Origin: Actinomyces sp.
GTDB taxonomy: Bacteria; Actinomycetota; Acidimicrobiia; Acidimicrobiales; Aldehydirespiratoraceae
Assembly (NCBI GenBank): GCA_003697065.1
Contig: RFFY01000129.1
Span: 1-14,627 of the forward strand
Length of the DNA stretch: 14,627 nt
Direction of reading: 5' to 3'
A program made the translations under genes and the position numbers. The notes beneath the pieces were generated by a model. That model made no database searches, was not told where the DNA came from, and saw nothing but the letters and a program-made list of their open reading frames with translations. Shown one piece after another: positions 1 to 7,403 of the stretch (positions are counted from its first letter, which is position 1; every line of letters starts with the position of its first letter).

Positions 1-1524
1 ACCGCCGCCGGCCTGGCCCGGGTCCTCACCGAGCGGGCCGCCGCCGGGCCTTCCCCCACGGCGCCCGCCGGGGGGCACCGCCCCCGGGTCCTGATCGGGC
101 ACGACGCCCGCCACCGCAGCGACGTCTTCGCCACCGACATCGCCCGGGTCCTGGCCGGGGCCGGGATCGAGGCCCACCTGGTGGCCGGGCCCGTCCCCAC
201 ACCCGTCGTCGCCTTCGGGGTCGTCCACCGCGGCGTCGACGCCGGTGTCGTCGTCACGGCGTCGCACAACCCCCGCGACGACAACGGGGTCAAGGTGTAC
301 GCCGACGACGGTGCCCAGATCATCCCGCCCCTCGACGCCGAGATCGCCGCCGCCATGGACGCCGTGGGCCTCGTCGCCGACGCCGACCTGGCCCCGCCCG
401 ACCACGAGCTCGTCGTGCCCGTCGGCGCCGACCTCCTCGACGCCTACGTCGCCCACACCGCCCGTCTGGTCCCGGCCGGCGCGCCCCGGGCTCTCCGGGT
501 TGCCTACACCCCGGTCCACGGGGTGGGAGGACGGGTCCTGGCCGAGGTGTTCGCCGCTGCCGGCTTCGATCCTCCCGCCGTCGTCGCCGAGCAGGCCCGC
601 CCCGATCCCGACTTCCCCGGCATGCCCTTCCCCAACCCCGAGGAGCCCGGCGTCCTCGACGCCGTCCTCTCCCTCGGCGCCGAGGTCAGCGCCGACCTCG
701 TCGTGGCCAACGATCCCGACGCCGACCGCCTCGCCGTCGCCGTGCCCGACCCGGCCGGTGGCTTCCGGGTCCTGACCGGCGACGAGGCCGGGTGCCTGCT
801 GGCCGAACACCGCCTGGCGGCGGGCAGCGGGCCCGACCGTCTGGTCGTCAACTCCATCGTCTCGTCCCGGCGCCTCGCCCGTATCGCCGAGCACCACGGC
901 GTCCACCACGCCCGCACCCTCACCGGGTTCAAGTGGATCGTGCGTCCCGCCCTCGCCCACCCCGAGTGGCGCTTCGTCCTCGGCTACGAAGAAGCCCTCG
1001 GCTACGCCGTCGCCGACGTCCCCCGCGACAAGGACGGCATCGCCGCCGCCGTGGCCGTCGCCCAGATGGTGGCGGAGGGCCTCGCCGACGGCTGGTCCCT
1101 GCTCGACCTGCTCGACACCCTCGACCGGCGCCACGGGGTCCACCTCACCGGCCAGCGCTCGGTGCGCTTCGAGGGCGACGACGCCGACGCGGTCATGGCG
1201 GGCGCCGTCGCCGACCTCCGCCGTGATCCCCCGGCCGCCGTCGCCGGGGTGACGGTGCGGACCGTCACCGACCTCGGCGCCGGCACTGGCGACCTCCCAC
1301 CCGCCGACGTGCTCGTCTACGAGCTCGAACAGGGGCGCCATCTCGTCGTCCGGCCCAGCGGCACCGAACCCAAGCTCAAGATCTACGGCGAGGTCGTCGT
1401 CCCCGTCACCGACACGCCGGCGGAGGCCCGGGAGCGGGCCCGTGGCATGCTGGACGAACTCCTCGACGGCGCCGACGCGCTCGTCGCCGAACGGGCCGCC
1501 CGCTCCGGAGGTGCAACCCCGTGA
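1..1524 (+). CDS. Phosphosugar mutase (PGM2/PgcA-type; probable phosphopentomutase/phosphoglucomutase), 5'-truncated
   Basis: The reading frame is open from base 1, so the N-terminus lies outside the window; 507 residues are visible and family members are usually about 550. It belongs to the alpha-D-phosphohexomutase superfamily, which moves a phosphate between C1 and C5/C6 of a sugar through a phosphoserine. All four active-site loops are visible: the phosphoserine loop TASHNP (Ser codon 262-264), the Mg-binding loop NDPDADR (709-729), the sugar-binding loop GYEEALGY (982-1005) and the phosphate-binding loop RPSGTEPK (1351-1374). The GYEEALGY form resembles the GFEESYGY loop of PgcA/PGM2 proteins rather than the GEMSGH loop of PMM/PGM enzymes. 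PGM2-type enzymes act on (deoxy)ribose-1-phosphate, and the next gene is deoC, so phosphopentomutase activity is the best inference. Mycobacterial pmmB, beside deoD, is the likely counterpart. The stop overlaps the deoC start (GTGA). The substrate is inferred; the family is secure. Confidence 0.93.
   Translation, partial: TAAGLARVLTERAAAGPSPTAPAGGHRPRVLIGHDARHRSDVFATDIARVLAGAGIEAHLVAGPVPTPVVAFGVVHRGVDAGVVVTASHNPRDDNGVKVYADDGAQIIPPLDAEIAAAMDAVGLVADADLAPPDHELVVPVGADLLDAYVAHTARLVPAGAPRALRVAYTPVHGVGGRVLAEVFAAAGFDPPAVVAEQARPDPDFPGMPFPNPEEPGVLDAVLSLGAEVSADLVVANDPDADRLAVAVPDPAGGFRVLTGDEAGCLLAEHRLAAGSGPDRLVVNSIVSSRRLARIAEHHGVHHARTLTGFKWIVRPALAHPEWRFVLGYEEALGYAVADVPRDKDGIAAAVAVAQMVAEGLADGWSLLDLLDTLDRRHGVHLTGQRSVRFEGDDADAVMAGAVADLRRDPPAAVAGVTVRTVTDLGAGTGDLPPADVLVYELEQGRHLVVRPSGTEPKLKIYGEVVVPVTDTPAEARERARGMLDELLDGADALVAERAARSGGATP
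1507..1513 (+). promoter_or_regulatory. Strong Shine-Dalgarno for deoC
   Basis: GGAGGTG lies 7 bases before the GTG at 1521, inside the 3' end of the mutase gene. It fixes the deoC start at the GTGA overlap and suggests translational coupling of the two genes. Confidence 0.7.
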
Positions 1525-2465
1525 GTACCGATCTGAGTGTCGTCACCCACCCCGGTCCCTTCGGGCCCGACGCCGCCATCCGCCTCCGCCTCACCCCGGT
1601 CGACGAGGTGGGGGTCGAGGCGCGGGCCGCCCGTCTCGCCACCCGCTCCATCAAGACGACTTCGAAGCGGGCCGCGCTCGAGCTCGCCATCGCCTGTATG
1701 GACCTCACCACCCTCGAGGGCACCGACACCCCCGGGCGGGTCGCCTCCCTGTGCCGCAAGGCCGTCCGCCCCGATCCGACCACCCCCCACCTGCCCTCGG
1801 TGGCGGCGGTGTGCGTGTATCCCGAGATGGTCGAGCACGCCGTTGCCCACACCCGGGGCACGGGGGTGAAGGTGGCCAGCGTGGCGGGCGCCTTTCCCGC
1901 CGGGCTGTCGGCGCCGGCGGTGCGGGTGGCCGACATCGCCGACGCCGTCGCCCGGGGCGCCGACGAGATCGACATCGTCTTGAACCGGTCGGCCTTCCTC
2001 GCCGGCGACTACGGACGGGCCTTCGACGAGATCGCCGCCGCCCGCGACGCCTGCGGCTCCGCCCACCTCAAGGTGATCCTCGAGACCGGCGAGCTCGGCT
2101 CCTACGACGCCATCCACCGGGCCTCGATGCTGGCCATGGCCGCCGGCGCCCACTTCATCAAGACCTCGACCGGCAAGATCGGGGTGAACGCCACCTTGCC
2201 GACCGCGGTGTGCATGGCCGAGGCGATCCGCGACTACGCCGACCAGACGGGCCAGCCCGTGGGACTCAAGGTGGCCGGTGGCATCCGGACCGCCAAGCAG
2301 GCGTGGCAGTACCTGGTGGTGATCGCCGAGACCCTCGGCCCCGACTGGCTGACCCCCGACCGCTTCCGCATCGGCGCCTCGAGCCTGCTCAACGACGTGC
2401 TGATGCAGATCCACAAGCTCGACACCGGCCGTTACGACGGCCCCGACTACGTCTCGGTGGACTGA
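1521..2465 (+). CDS. deoC: Deoxyribose-phosphate aldolase (DERA)
   Basis: This 314-residue class I aldolase cleaves 2-deoxyribose-5-phosphate to acetaldehyde and glyceraldehyde-3-phosphate in the cytosol. The signature FIKTSTGK carries the Schiff-base lysine (K214), and GLKVAGGIRT carries the second essential lysine (K250). D151 in EIDIVLN matches the catalytic Asp102 of the E. coli enzyme, and LKVILETG (about 183-190) is also conserved. The protein is longer than E. coli DeoC (about 260 residues) and close to the long animal-type DERA (about 318). Its C-terminus (SLLNDVLMQI...TGRY) also resembles that form. It starts at GTG 1521 with a strong ribosome site and overlaps the mutase stop by 4 bases; one base separates its stop from the following aldehyde dehydrogenase gene. 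The three are almost certainly co-transcribed. Function is very secure from motifs and context. Confidence 0.97.
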   Translation: MSTDLSVVTHPGPFGPDAAIRLRLTPVDEVGVEARAARLATRSIKTTSKRAALELAIACMDLTTLEGTDTPGRVASLCRKAVRPDPTTPHLPSVAAVCVYPEMVEHAVAHTRGTGVKVASVAGAFPAGLSAPAVRVADIADAVARGADEIDIVLNRSAFLAGDYGRAFDEIAAARDACGSAHLKVILETGELGSYDAIHRASMLAMAAGAHFIKTSTGKIGVNATLPTAVCMAEAIRDYADQTGQPVGLKVAGGIRTAKQAWQYLVVIAETLGPDWLTPDRFRIGASSLLNDVLMQIHKLDTGRYDGPDYVSVD

Positions 2466-2466
2466 C

Positions 2467-4035
2467 ATGGCCGACAACGACCGGACTGATCGTCCGGCCG
2501 GAGCATCCCCGGCCGGGGCGTCCCCCGCCGACCCGCCCGTCCGACGGCCCTCCTTCGATCTCGACTACGCCCCGGCGCCCGAGTCGACCGCCGTCGTGTC
2601 GATCCGTGACACCTACGACCTGTGGATCGACGGGGCCTGGGTCGAACCGGCCGACGGCACCCGGGCCGTCACCGTGAACCCCGCCACCGGCGAACCCCTG
2701 GCCGAGTACGCCCGTGCCGGTGCCGCCGACGTCGACCGGGCGGTGGCGGCCGCCCGGGCCGCGGCCGCCGACTGGGCCGGCCTGCCGGGTCGGGACCGGG
2801 CCCGCTACCTGTACCGGATCGCCCGTCAGATCCAGGAGAGGGCCCGTGAGTTCGCCGTCCTCGAGTCCCTCGACGGGGGCAAGCCCATCCGCGAGAGCCG
2901 CGACATCGACATCCCCCTCGTCGCCGCCCACTTCTTCCACCACGCCGGTTGGGCCGACAAGCTCGAGTACGCCTTCCCCCATCGTCGGGTCGAACCCCAC
3001 GGGGTGGTGGGCCAGATCATCCCCTGGAACTTCCCCCTGCTCATGGCGGCGTGGAAGCTGGCCCCGGCCCTCGCCTGCGGCAACACCGTCGTGCTGAAGC
3101 CGGCCGAGACGACACCCCTCACCGCCTTGTTGCTCACCGAGGTCCTCGACGACGTCGGCCTTCCCCCCGGTGTGGTCAACATCGTCACCGGCGACGGCTC
3201 CACCGGTGCCGCCCTCGTCGCCCACCGCGGCATCGACAAGCTCGCCTTCACCGGCTCCACCGAGGTGGGCAAGTCGATCCAGGCGGCGGCCCAGAGCCGG
3301 GGGATCCCCGTCACCCTCGAACTCGGCGGCAAGGCCGCCCACGTGATCTTCGACGACGCCGCCCTGGACCAGGCGGTCGAGGGCATCGTCGACGGCATCT
3401 TCTTCAACCAGGGTCACGTGTGCTGCGCCGGCTCGCGCCTGCTCGTGCAGGAGACCGTTGCCGACGTCGTGCTCGACAAGCTCCGGCGCCGCATCGCCAC
3501 CCTGCGCATCGGCGACCCGCTCGACAAGAACACCGACGTGGGGGCCATCAACTCCGCCGAGCAGCTCGCCCGCATCACCGAGCTGGTGGCTGCCGGCGAG
3601 GCCGACGGGGGCGAGGTCTGGCAACCCCCGTGCCGCCTTCCCGAGCGGGGCTGGTGGTTCCCGCCGACGGTGATCACCGGTGTGTCCAACACCGACCGGG
3701 TGGCCCGCGAGGAGATCTTCGGGCCCGTCGTGAGCGTCCTCACCTTCCGTACGCCCGACGAGGCGGTGGCCAAGGCCAACGACACCCCCTACGGCTTGTC
3801 GGCCGGGGTGTGGACCGAGAAGGGCTCGCGCATCTTCTGGATGGCGGAACGGCTCCGCGCCGGCGTCGTGTGGGCCAACACCTACAACAAGTTCGACCCG
3901 ACCAGCCCCTTCGGCGGGTTCAAGGAATCGGGCTTCGGTCGGGAGGGCGGCCTGCAGGGTCTCGGCGCCTACGTCCGACCCGTCCGTCCCGGCCCTCGCC
4001 CGGAGGACGCCCCCGCAGGAGCATCCCGTGCCTGA
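2467..4035 (+). CDS. Aldehyde dehydrogenase, catalytic half of a split ALDH16-type enzyme
   Basis: This 522-residue NAD(P)-dependent aldehyde dehydrogenase oxidises an aldehyde to the acid. Next to deoC, acetaldehyde is the likely substrate. All active-site elements are present: PWNFP with N188, the nucleotide-binding FTGSTEVGK (261-269), ELGGK with general base E285, GHVCCAGSR with catalytic cysteine C319, EEIFGP (415-420), and the FGGFKESGFGREGG tail. The N-terminal extension contains DYAPAPES (33-40), which resembles the EYGPVPES stretch I recall at the start of human ALDH16A1. A short PAGAS repeat and a Pro/Ala-rich leader precede it. The gene begins 1 base after deoC and overlaps the next gene by 8 bases. 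Together with that gene's product it gives 812 residues, close to the roughly 800 of single-chain ALDH16. The enzyme class is certain; the ALDH16 assignment is strong but rests on recalled sequence. Confidence 0.95.
   Translation: MADNDRTDRPAGASPAGASPADPPVRRPSFDLDYAPAPESTAVVSIRDTYDLWIDGAWVEPADGTRAVTVNPATGEPLAEYARAGAADVDRAVAAARAAAADWAGLPGRDRARYLYRIARQIQERAREFAVLESLDGGKPIRESRDIDIPLVAAHFFHHAGWADKLEYAFPHRRVEPHGVVGQIIPWNFPLLMAAWKLAPALACGNTVVLKPAETTPLTALLLTEVLDDVGLPPGVVNIVTGDGSTGAALVAHRGIDKLAFTGSTEVGKSIQAAAQSRGIPVTLELGGKAAHVIFDDAALDQAVEGIVDGIFFNQGHVCCAGSRLLVQETVADVVLDKLRRRIATLRIGDPLDKNTDVGAINSAEQLARITELVAAGEADGGEVWQPPCRLPERGWWFPPTVITGVSNTDRVAREEIFGPVVSVLTFRTPDEAVAKANDTPYGLSAGVWTEKGSRIFWMAERLRAGVVWANTYNKFDPTSPFGGFKESGFGREGGLQGLGAYVRPVRPGPRPEDAPAGASRA
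4017..4021 (+). promoter_or_regulatory. Shine-Dalgarno for the ALDH16 pseudoenzyme subunit
   Basis: AGGAG lies 6 bases before the GTG start at 4028 and inside the end of the catalytic ALDH gene. It supports a genuine separate start rather than a sequencing frameshift that split one gene. Confidence 0.6.
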
Positions 4036-4900
4036 CTCCTCGCCAGCCCCACGACCCGCGCCGACCCCGCCCCCGGTCGCCAAGACCTACAAGCTCTTCA
4101 TCGGGGGGTCGTTCCCCCGCTCGGAGTCGGGCCGCTCCTACCCGGTGCGCCGGCCCGACGGGAGCCTCGTCGCCAACGTGGCCCGGGCCTCACGCAAGGA
4201 CCTGCGCGACGCGGTCAAGGCGGCGACGGGGGCCCAGTCCGCCTGGGCGGGACGGACGGCCTACAACCGGGGCCAGATCCTGTACCGCGTCGCCGAGGTG
4301 CTCGAGGGACGGCGGGCCCAGTTCGTCGACGAGCTCGTCGCCATCGGCGTGCCGGGCGACGAGGCCGCCGCCGAGGTCGAGGCCACCGTCGACGCCTGGG
4401 TGTGGTACGCCGGCTGGGCCGACAAGTACCCGATGGTGCTCGGCACCGTGAACCCGGTCGCCGGCCCCTACTTCGACTTCACCGTGCCCGAACCCACCGG
4501 GGTGGTCGGCATCTTCTCACCCCGCCGGCCCGCCCTCCTCGGTCTCGTCGAGCGCCTGGCCCCGGTGATCGTCAGCGGCAACACGGCGGTGGTCGTGGTC
4601 CCCGACGATGCCGGCCCCGTCGCCGTCGATCTGGCCGAGGTGCTCGCCACCTCCGACCTCCCCGGCGGGGTGGTCGACATCCTCACCGGCTTCCCCGACG
4701 AGCTCGCCCCGTGGATGCTCGGACACCGGGGGGTCAACGCCGTCGACCTCACCGGCGCCGGGGAGCTGGCGCCCGAGCTCGTGGCCGAGGCGGCCGTGAA
4801 CGTCAAGCGGGTGGTGCGCGGCCATCCCGGCGCACGGGGGCCCGAGGTCATCGCCGACTTCGTCGAGTACAAGACCGTGTGGCATCCCATCGGGCGCTGA
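4028..4900 (+). CDS. Truncated ALDH-like pseudoenzyme, second (non-catalytic) half of a split ALDH16
   Basis: This 290-residue protein is homologous to the N-terminal Rossmann-type part of aldehyde dehydrogenases but ends where the catalytic domain should begin. Residues 21-133 match the usual ALDH start (YKLFIGGSF...), and YAGWADK (127-133) resembles HAGWADK in the preceding enzyme. The PWNFP loop is replaced by SPRRP (164-168). ELGGK, the catalytic cysteine and the EIFGP motif are absent. After LTGAGE (241-246) the sequence goes directly to a short tail ending YKTVWHPIGR. This is the layout of the C-terminal domain of ALDH16, whose human member ends in a similar RTKALWLPMGD segment as I recall it. 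The role is probably structural, pairing with the catalytic subunit. It starts at GTG 4028 with AGGAG 6 bases upstream. It is not a decayed gene: the frame is intact and codon bias is normal. Confidence 0.88.
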   Translation: MPDSSPAPRPAPTPPPVAKTYKLFIGGSFPRSESGRSYPVRRPDGSLVANVARASRKDLRDAVKAATGAQSAWAGRTAYNRGQILYRVAEVLEGRRAQFVDELVAIGVPGDEAAAEVEATVDAWVWYAGWADKYPMVLGTVNPVAGPYFDFTVPEPTGVVGIFSPRRPALLGLVERLAPVIVSGNTAVVVVPDDAGPVAVDLAEVLATSDLPGGVVDILTGFPDELAPWMLGHRGVNAVDLTGAGELAPELVAEAAVNVKRVVRGHPGARGPEVIADFVEYKTVWHPIGR

Positions 4901-4912
4901 GTCCCGACCCGC

Positions 4913-4941
4913 GCCGCCCACCCGGCGCCAGGCGGGGCGGC
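4913..4941. terminator. Possible bidirectional hairpin between convergent genes
   Basis: GCCGCCC (4913-4919) can pair with GGGCGGC (4935-4941) around a 15-base loop. It lies in the 47-base gap between the stops of the convergent ALDH16 operon and mscR. There is no T-tract on either side, so it could be only GC-rich background. Confidence 0.3.
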
Positions 4942-4947
4942 CCCGGC

Positions 4948-6036
4948 TCAGAGCACGACGACGGAGCGGAGCACCTCGCCGCGCTGCATGCGGGCGAAGG
5001 CCTCCTCGACCTCGTCGAGGGTGATGGTCTCGCTCACGAAGTGGTCGAGATCGAAGCGACCGGCGAGATAGAGATCGACGAGGGTGGGGAAGTCCCGCTC
5101 GGGGAGGCAGTCGCCGTACCAGGACGGCTTGAGGGCTCCGCCCCGGCCGAAGAACTCGATCATGGGGATGTCGGGCATCGCCATGTCGGGTGTCGGCACC
5201 CCGACCTGGACGACGGTGCCCGCCAGGTCGCGGGCGTAGAAGGCCTGCTCGAGGACCTCGGGGCGGCCGACCGCCTCGATGCAGACGTCGGCGCCGTGGC
5301 CGTCGGTGATCTCCCGGATGCGGGCCACGGGGTCCTCGTTCGAGGCGTCGACGGTGTGGGTGGCGCCCTGGGCGCGGGCCCACTCGAGCTTGCGGGCGTC
5401 GAGGTCGACGGCGATGACCGTCGTGGCGCCGGCGTTGAGGGCGCCGGCGACGGCGGCCGCCCCGACCCCGCCGCATCCGAACACCGCCACCGAGTCGCCG
5501 GGGCCGACGCCACCGGTGTGGACGGCGGCGCCGTAGCCGGCCATCACCCCGCACCCGAGGAGGCCGGCCGCTTCGGGGCGGGCGGCGGGATCGACCCGGG
5601 TCGCCTGGCCGGCGGCCACCAGGGTCTTGTCGGCGAAGGCGCCGATGCCGAGTGCGGGTGTGAGCTCCGTGCCGTCGGTGAGGGTCATCTTCTGGGTGGC
5701 GTTGTGGGTGGCGAAGCAGTACTGGGGACGTCCCCGCCGACACGACCGGCAGGTGCCGCAGACCGCCCGCCAGTTCAACACGACGAAGTCGCCGGGGGAG
5801 ACGGAGGTGACGTCGGGGCCCACGGCCTCGATCCGGCCGGCGGCCTCGTGGCCGAGGAGGAAGGGGAAGTCGTCGGTGATGCCGCCCTCGCGGTAGTGCA
5901 GGTCGGTGTGACAGACCCCGCACGCTTCGACCGCCACCAGCACCTCGCCGGGGCCGGGGTCGGGGACGACGACGTCGGTCACCGTGACCGCCTCGCCGGG
6001 TCCGGTCGCCACCACGCCCCTGACCGTCTGTGCCAT
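4948..6036 (-). CDS. mscR: S-(hydroxymethyl)mycothiol dehydrogenase (mycothiol-dependent formaldehyde dehydrogenase)
   Basis: This 362-residue zinc-dependent medium-chain dehydrogenase oxidises the mycothiol adduct of formaldehyde, and members of the family also reduce S-nitrosomycothiol. Catalytic zinc ligands are C42 (CGVCHTD), H63 (LGHE) and C162 (GCGV). Structural zinc ligands are C93, C96, C99 and C107. The NAD fold has GCGGVG at 187-192. Runs such as FPFLLGHEAAG, NWRAVCGTC, LGIGAFADKTLV and KPSWYGDCLPERDFPT match mycobacterial Rv2259 (MscR) as I recall it, so the assignment goes beyond a generic alcohol dehydrogenase. I chose ATG 6036 because the family begins MxQTVRGV and a GAGGAG-type ribosome site precedes it; the frame upstream to 6102 is non-homologous. 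It implies a host that makes mycothiol. It follows deoA by 79 bases and may have its own promoter. No Rv2260-like hydrolase partner follows. Confidence 0.95.
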   Translation of the reverse strand: MAQTVRGVVATGPGEAVTVTDVVVPDPGPGEVLVAVEACGVCHTDLHYREGGITDDFPFLLGHEAAGRIEAVGPDVTSVSPGDFVVLNWRAVCGTCRSCRRGRPQYCFATHNATQKMTLTDGTELTPALGIGAFADKTLVAAGQATRVDPAARPEAAGLLGCGVMAGYGAAVHTGGVGPGDSVAVFGCGGVGAAAVAGALNAGATTVIAVDLDARKLEWARAQGATHTVDASNEDPVARIREITDGHGADVCIEAVGRPEVLEQAFYARDLAGTVVQVGVPTPDMAMPDIPMIEFFGRGGALKPSWYGDCLPERDFPTLVDLYLAGRFDLDHFVSETITLDEVEEAFARMQRGEVLRSVVVL

Positions 6037-6064
6037 CTGCTGTCTCCTCGCTCGGCGGTGCCGC

Positions 6065-6070
6065 ATGCTA
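6065..6070 (-). promoter_or_regulatory. Candidate -10 box for mscR
   Basis: On the minus strand this reads TAGCAT (TANNNT), about 28 bases before the mscR start, giving a predicted leader of roughly 22 bases that carries the ribosome site. No convincing -35 hexamer is visible. A small perfect inverted repeat at 6080-6094 sits where the -35 would be. Confidence 0.35.
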
Positions 6071-6079
6071 GACCGCGGA

Positions 6080-6094
6080 CGGACCCCCGGTCCG
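6080..6094. other. Short perfect inverted repeat between deoA and mscR
   Basis: CGGACC and GGTCCG form a 6-base stem around CCC, 22 bases after the deoA stop. It could be a weak terminator for deoA, an operator over the mscR promoter, or chance in GC-rich DNA. Confidence 0.25.
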
Positions 6095-6115
6095 GGGCCC
6101 ATGGCGCCCGCCGGG

Positions 6116-7387
6116 TCAGTCGCCGATCACCTCGACCACCAGGGGCCCCGGCGACGGGGGTTCGTCGCCCACCGCGATGGCGTCGGCCAAGGCGGCCAGG
6201 GCGGCGTCGACCCGTCCGGGATCGTCGGTGTGGAGCTCGAGGAGGGGTTCGCCCGCCCTCACCTCCTCGCCCGGTTTGGCCCGGCACACGACACCGGCCA
6301 CGGGGCTGACGGGTTCGTCCTTGGTCGACCGGCCGGCGCCGAGACGCCACGCCGCCACGCCCACGGCCCGAGCGTCGAGACGGGTGAGGACCCCCGAGGC
6401 CGTTGCGGTGACCTCGTGGACGTGGGCGGCGGCCGGCAGCCCCTCGTCGAGTCGGCCGCCCTGGGCGGCGACCTGCTCCTCGAAGACGGCGCGGGCGGCG
6501 CCCGAGGCGAGAACGGCGGCGGGGTCGGCGTCGAGTCCAGCCAGCACGAGCATCTCGCGGGCCAGGGCGAGGGTCACCTCGACGAGATCGTCGGGGCCGT
6601 CGCCTCCGAGGGTGTCGAGGGCCTCGGCCACCTCCAGGGCGTTGCCGGCGGTGCGGCCGAGCACCGTGTCCATCCGGGTGATGACGGCGGTGGTCCGGAC
6701 CCCGTGGTCGGCGCCGAGTCGCACCATCGTCTCCGCCAGACGCCGGGCCCGGTCGAGCTCGGGCAGGAAGGCCCCCGAGCCGATCTTGACGTCGAGGACG
6801 AGGGCGGCGGTGCCCTCGGCGATCTTCTTCGACATGATCGAACTGGCGATGAGGGGTATCGACTCGACCGTGGCGGTCACGTCCCGCAGGGCGTAGAGGC
6901 GCCGGTCGGCGGGAGCGATGTCGGCGGTGGCGCCGGCGATGAAACCCCCGTGCTCGTTCAACATGGCCACCATCTCGGTGGGGGTGAGATCGGCCCGCCA
7001 ACCGGGGATGGCCTCCATCTTGTCGAGGGTGCCGCCCGTGTGTCCGAGCCCCCGCCCCGACAGTTGGGGCACGGCGGCACCGCAGGCGGCGACGAGGGGC
7101 ACGAGGACGAGCGACACCTTGTCGCCCACCCCGCCGGTCGAGTGCTTGTCGACGGTGGGACGCCCCACAGCGGACAGGTCGAGGCGCTCGCCCGAGTCGA
7201 TCATGGCCCGGGTCCAGGTGCTGAGCTCGTCGGGGGCCATCCCCCGCCAGAAGACGGCCATGGCCAGGGCGGCGGCCTGGTAGTCGGGAACGCGGTCGGT
7301 GCTGTAGGCCTCGATGAACCAGCGGATCTGGTCGTCGCTCAGGCGGTGACCGTCGCGCTTGGTGCGGATGATCTCGACGGCGTCCAT
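6116..7387 (-). CDS. deoA: Thymidine / pyrimidine-nucleoside phosphorylase
   Basis: This 423-residue enzyme phosphorolyses thymidine, deoxyuridine or uridine to the free base and (deoxy)ribose-1-phosphate, the substrate of the mutase encoded across the island. The family signature SGRGLGHTGGTLDKME is at 110-125, and the phosphate-binding DKHSTGGVGDK at 80-90. The pyrimidine-binding triad lines up with E. coli R171/S186/K190 as R168, S183 and K187, with identical spacing. Length is typical for the family. ATG 7387 has GGGAG about 6 bases upstream. It lies 16 bases downstream of cdd, which points to one transcript; cytidine deaminase would supply its uridine/deoxyuridine substrates. The preference between thymidine and uridine cannot be settled from these residues. 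Confidence 0.96.
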   Translation of the reverse strand: MDAVEIIRTKRDGHRLSDDQIRWFIEAYSTDRVPDYQAAALAMAVFWRGMAPDELSTWTRAMIDSGERLDLSAVGRPTVDKHSTGGVGDKVSLVLVPLVAACGAAVPQLSGRGLGHTGGTLDKMEAIPGWRADLTPTEMVAMLNEHGGFIAGATADIAPADRRLYALRDVTATVESIPLIASSIMSKKIAEGTAALVLDVKIGSGAFLPELDRARRLAETMVRLGADHGVRTTAVITRMDTVLGRTAGNALEVAEALDTLGGDGPDDLVEVTLALAREMLVLAGLDADPAAVLASGAARAVFEEQVAAQGGRLDEGLPAAAHVHEVTATASGVLTRLDARAVGVAAWRLGAGRSTKDEPVSPVAGVVCRAKPGEEVRAGEPLLELHTDDPGRVDAALAALADAIAVGDEPPSPGPLVVEVIGD

Positions 7388-7403
7388 GGGGTCTCCCGAC
7401 GGG

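Noticed and set aside
181..1524. Starting the phosphosugar mutase at GTG 181
   Set aside because: The same frame is open and homologous back to base 1 (for example VLIGHDARHRS), so the gene is truncated by the window edge, not initiated at 181.
2389..4083. 564-codon open frame on the minus strand
   Set aside because: It is antisense to the catalytic aldehyde dehydrogenase gene, has no recognisable domain and has shadow-type composition.
4028..4900. Second aldehyde dehydrogenase as a decaying pseudogene
   Set aside because: The frame is intact with normal codon use, has its own ribosome site, and its truncation point and tail match the ALDH16 C-terminal domain, so it reads as a deliberate short form.
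6037..6102. Longer N-terminus for MscR (start at 6102)
   Set aside because: The extra 22 residues are Arg-rich and non-homologous, and a good ribosome site lies inside this stretch just before ATG 6036.
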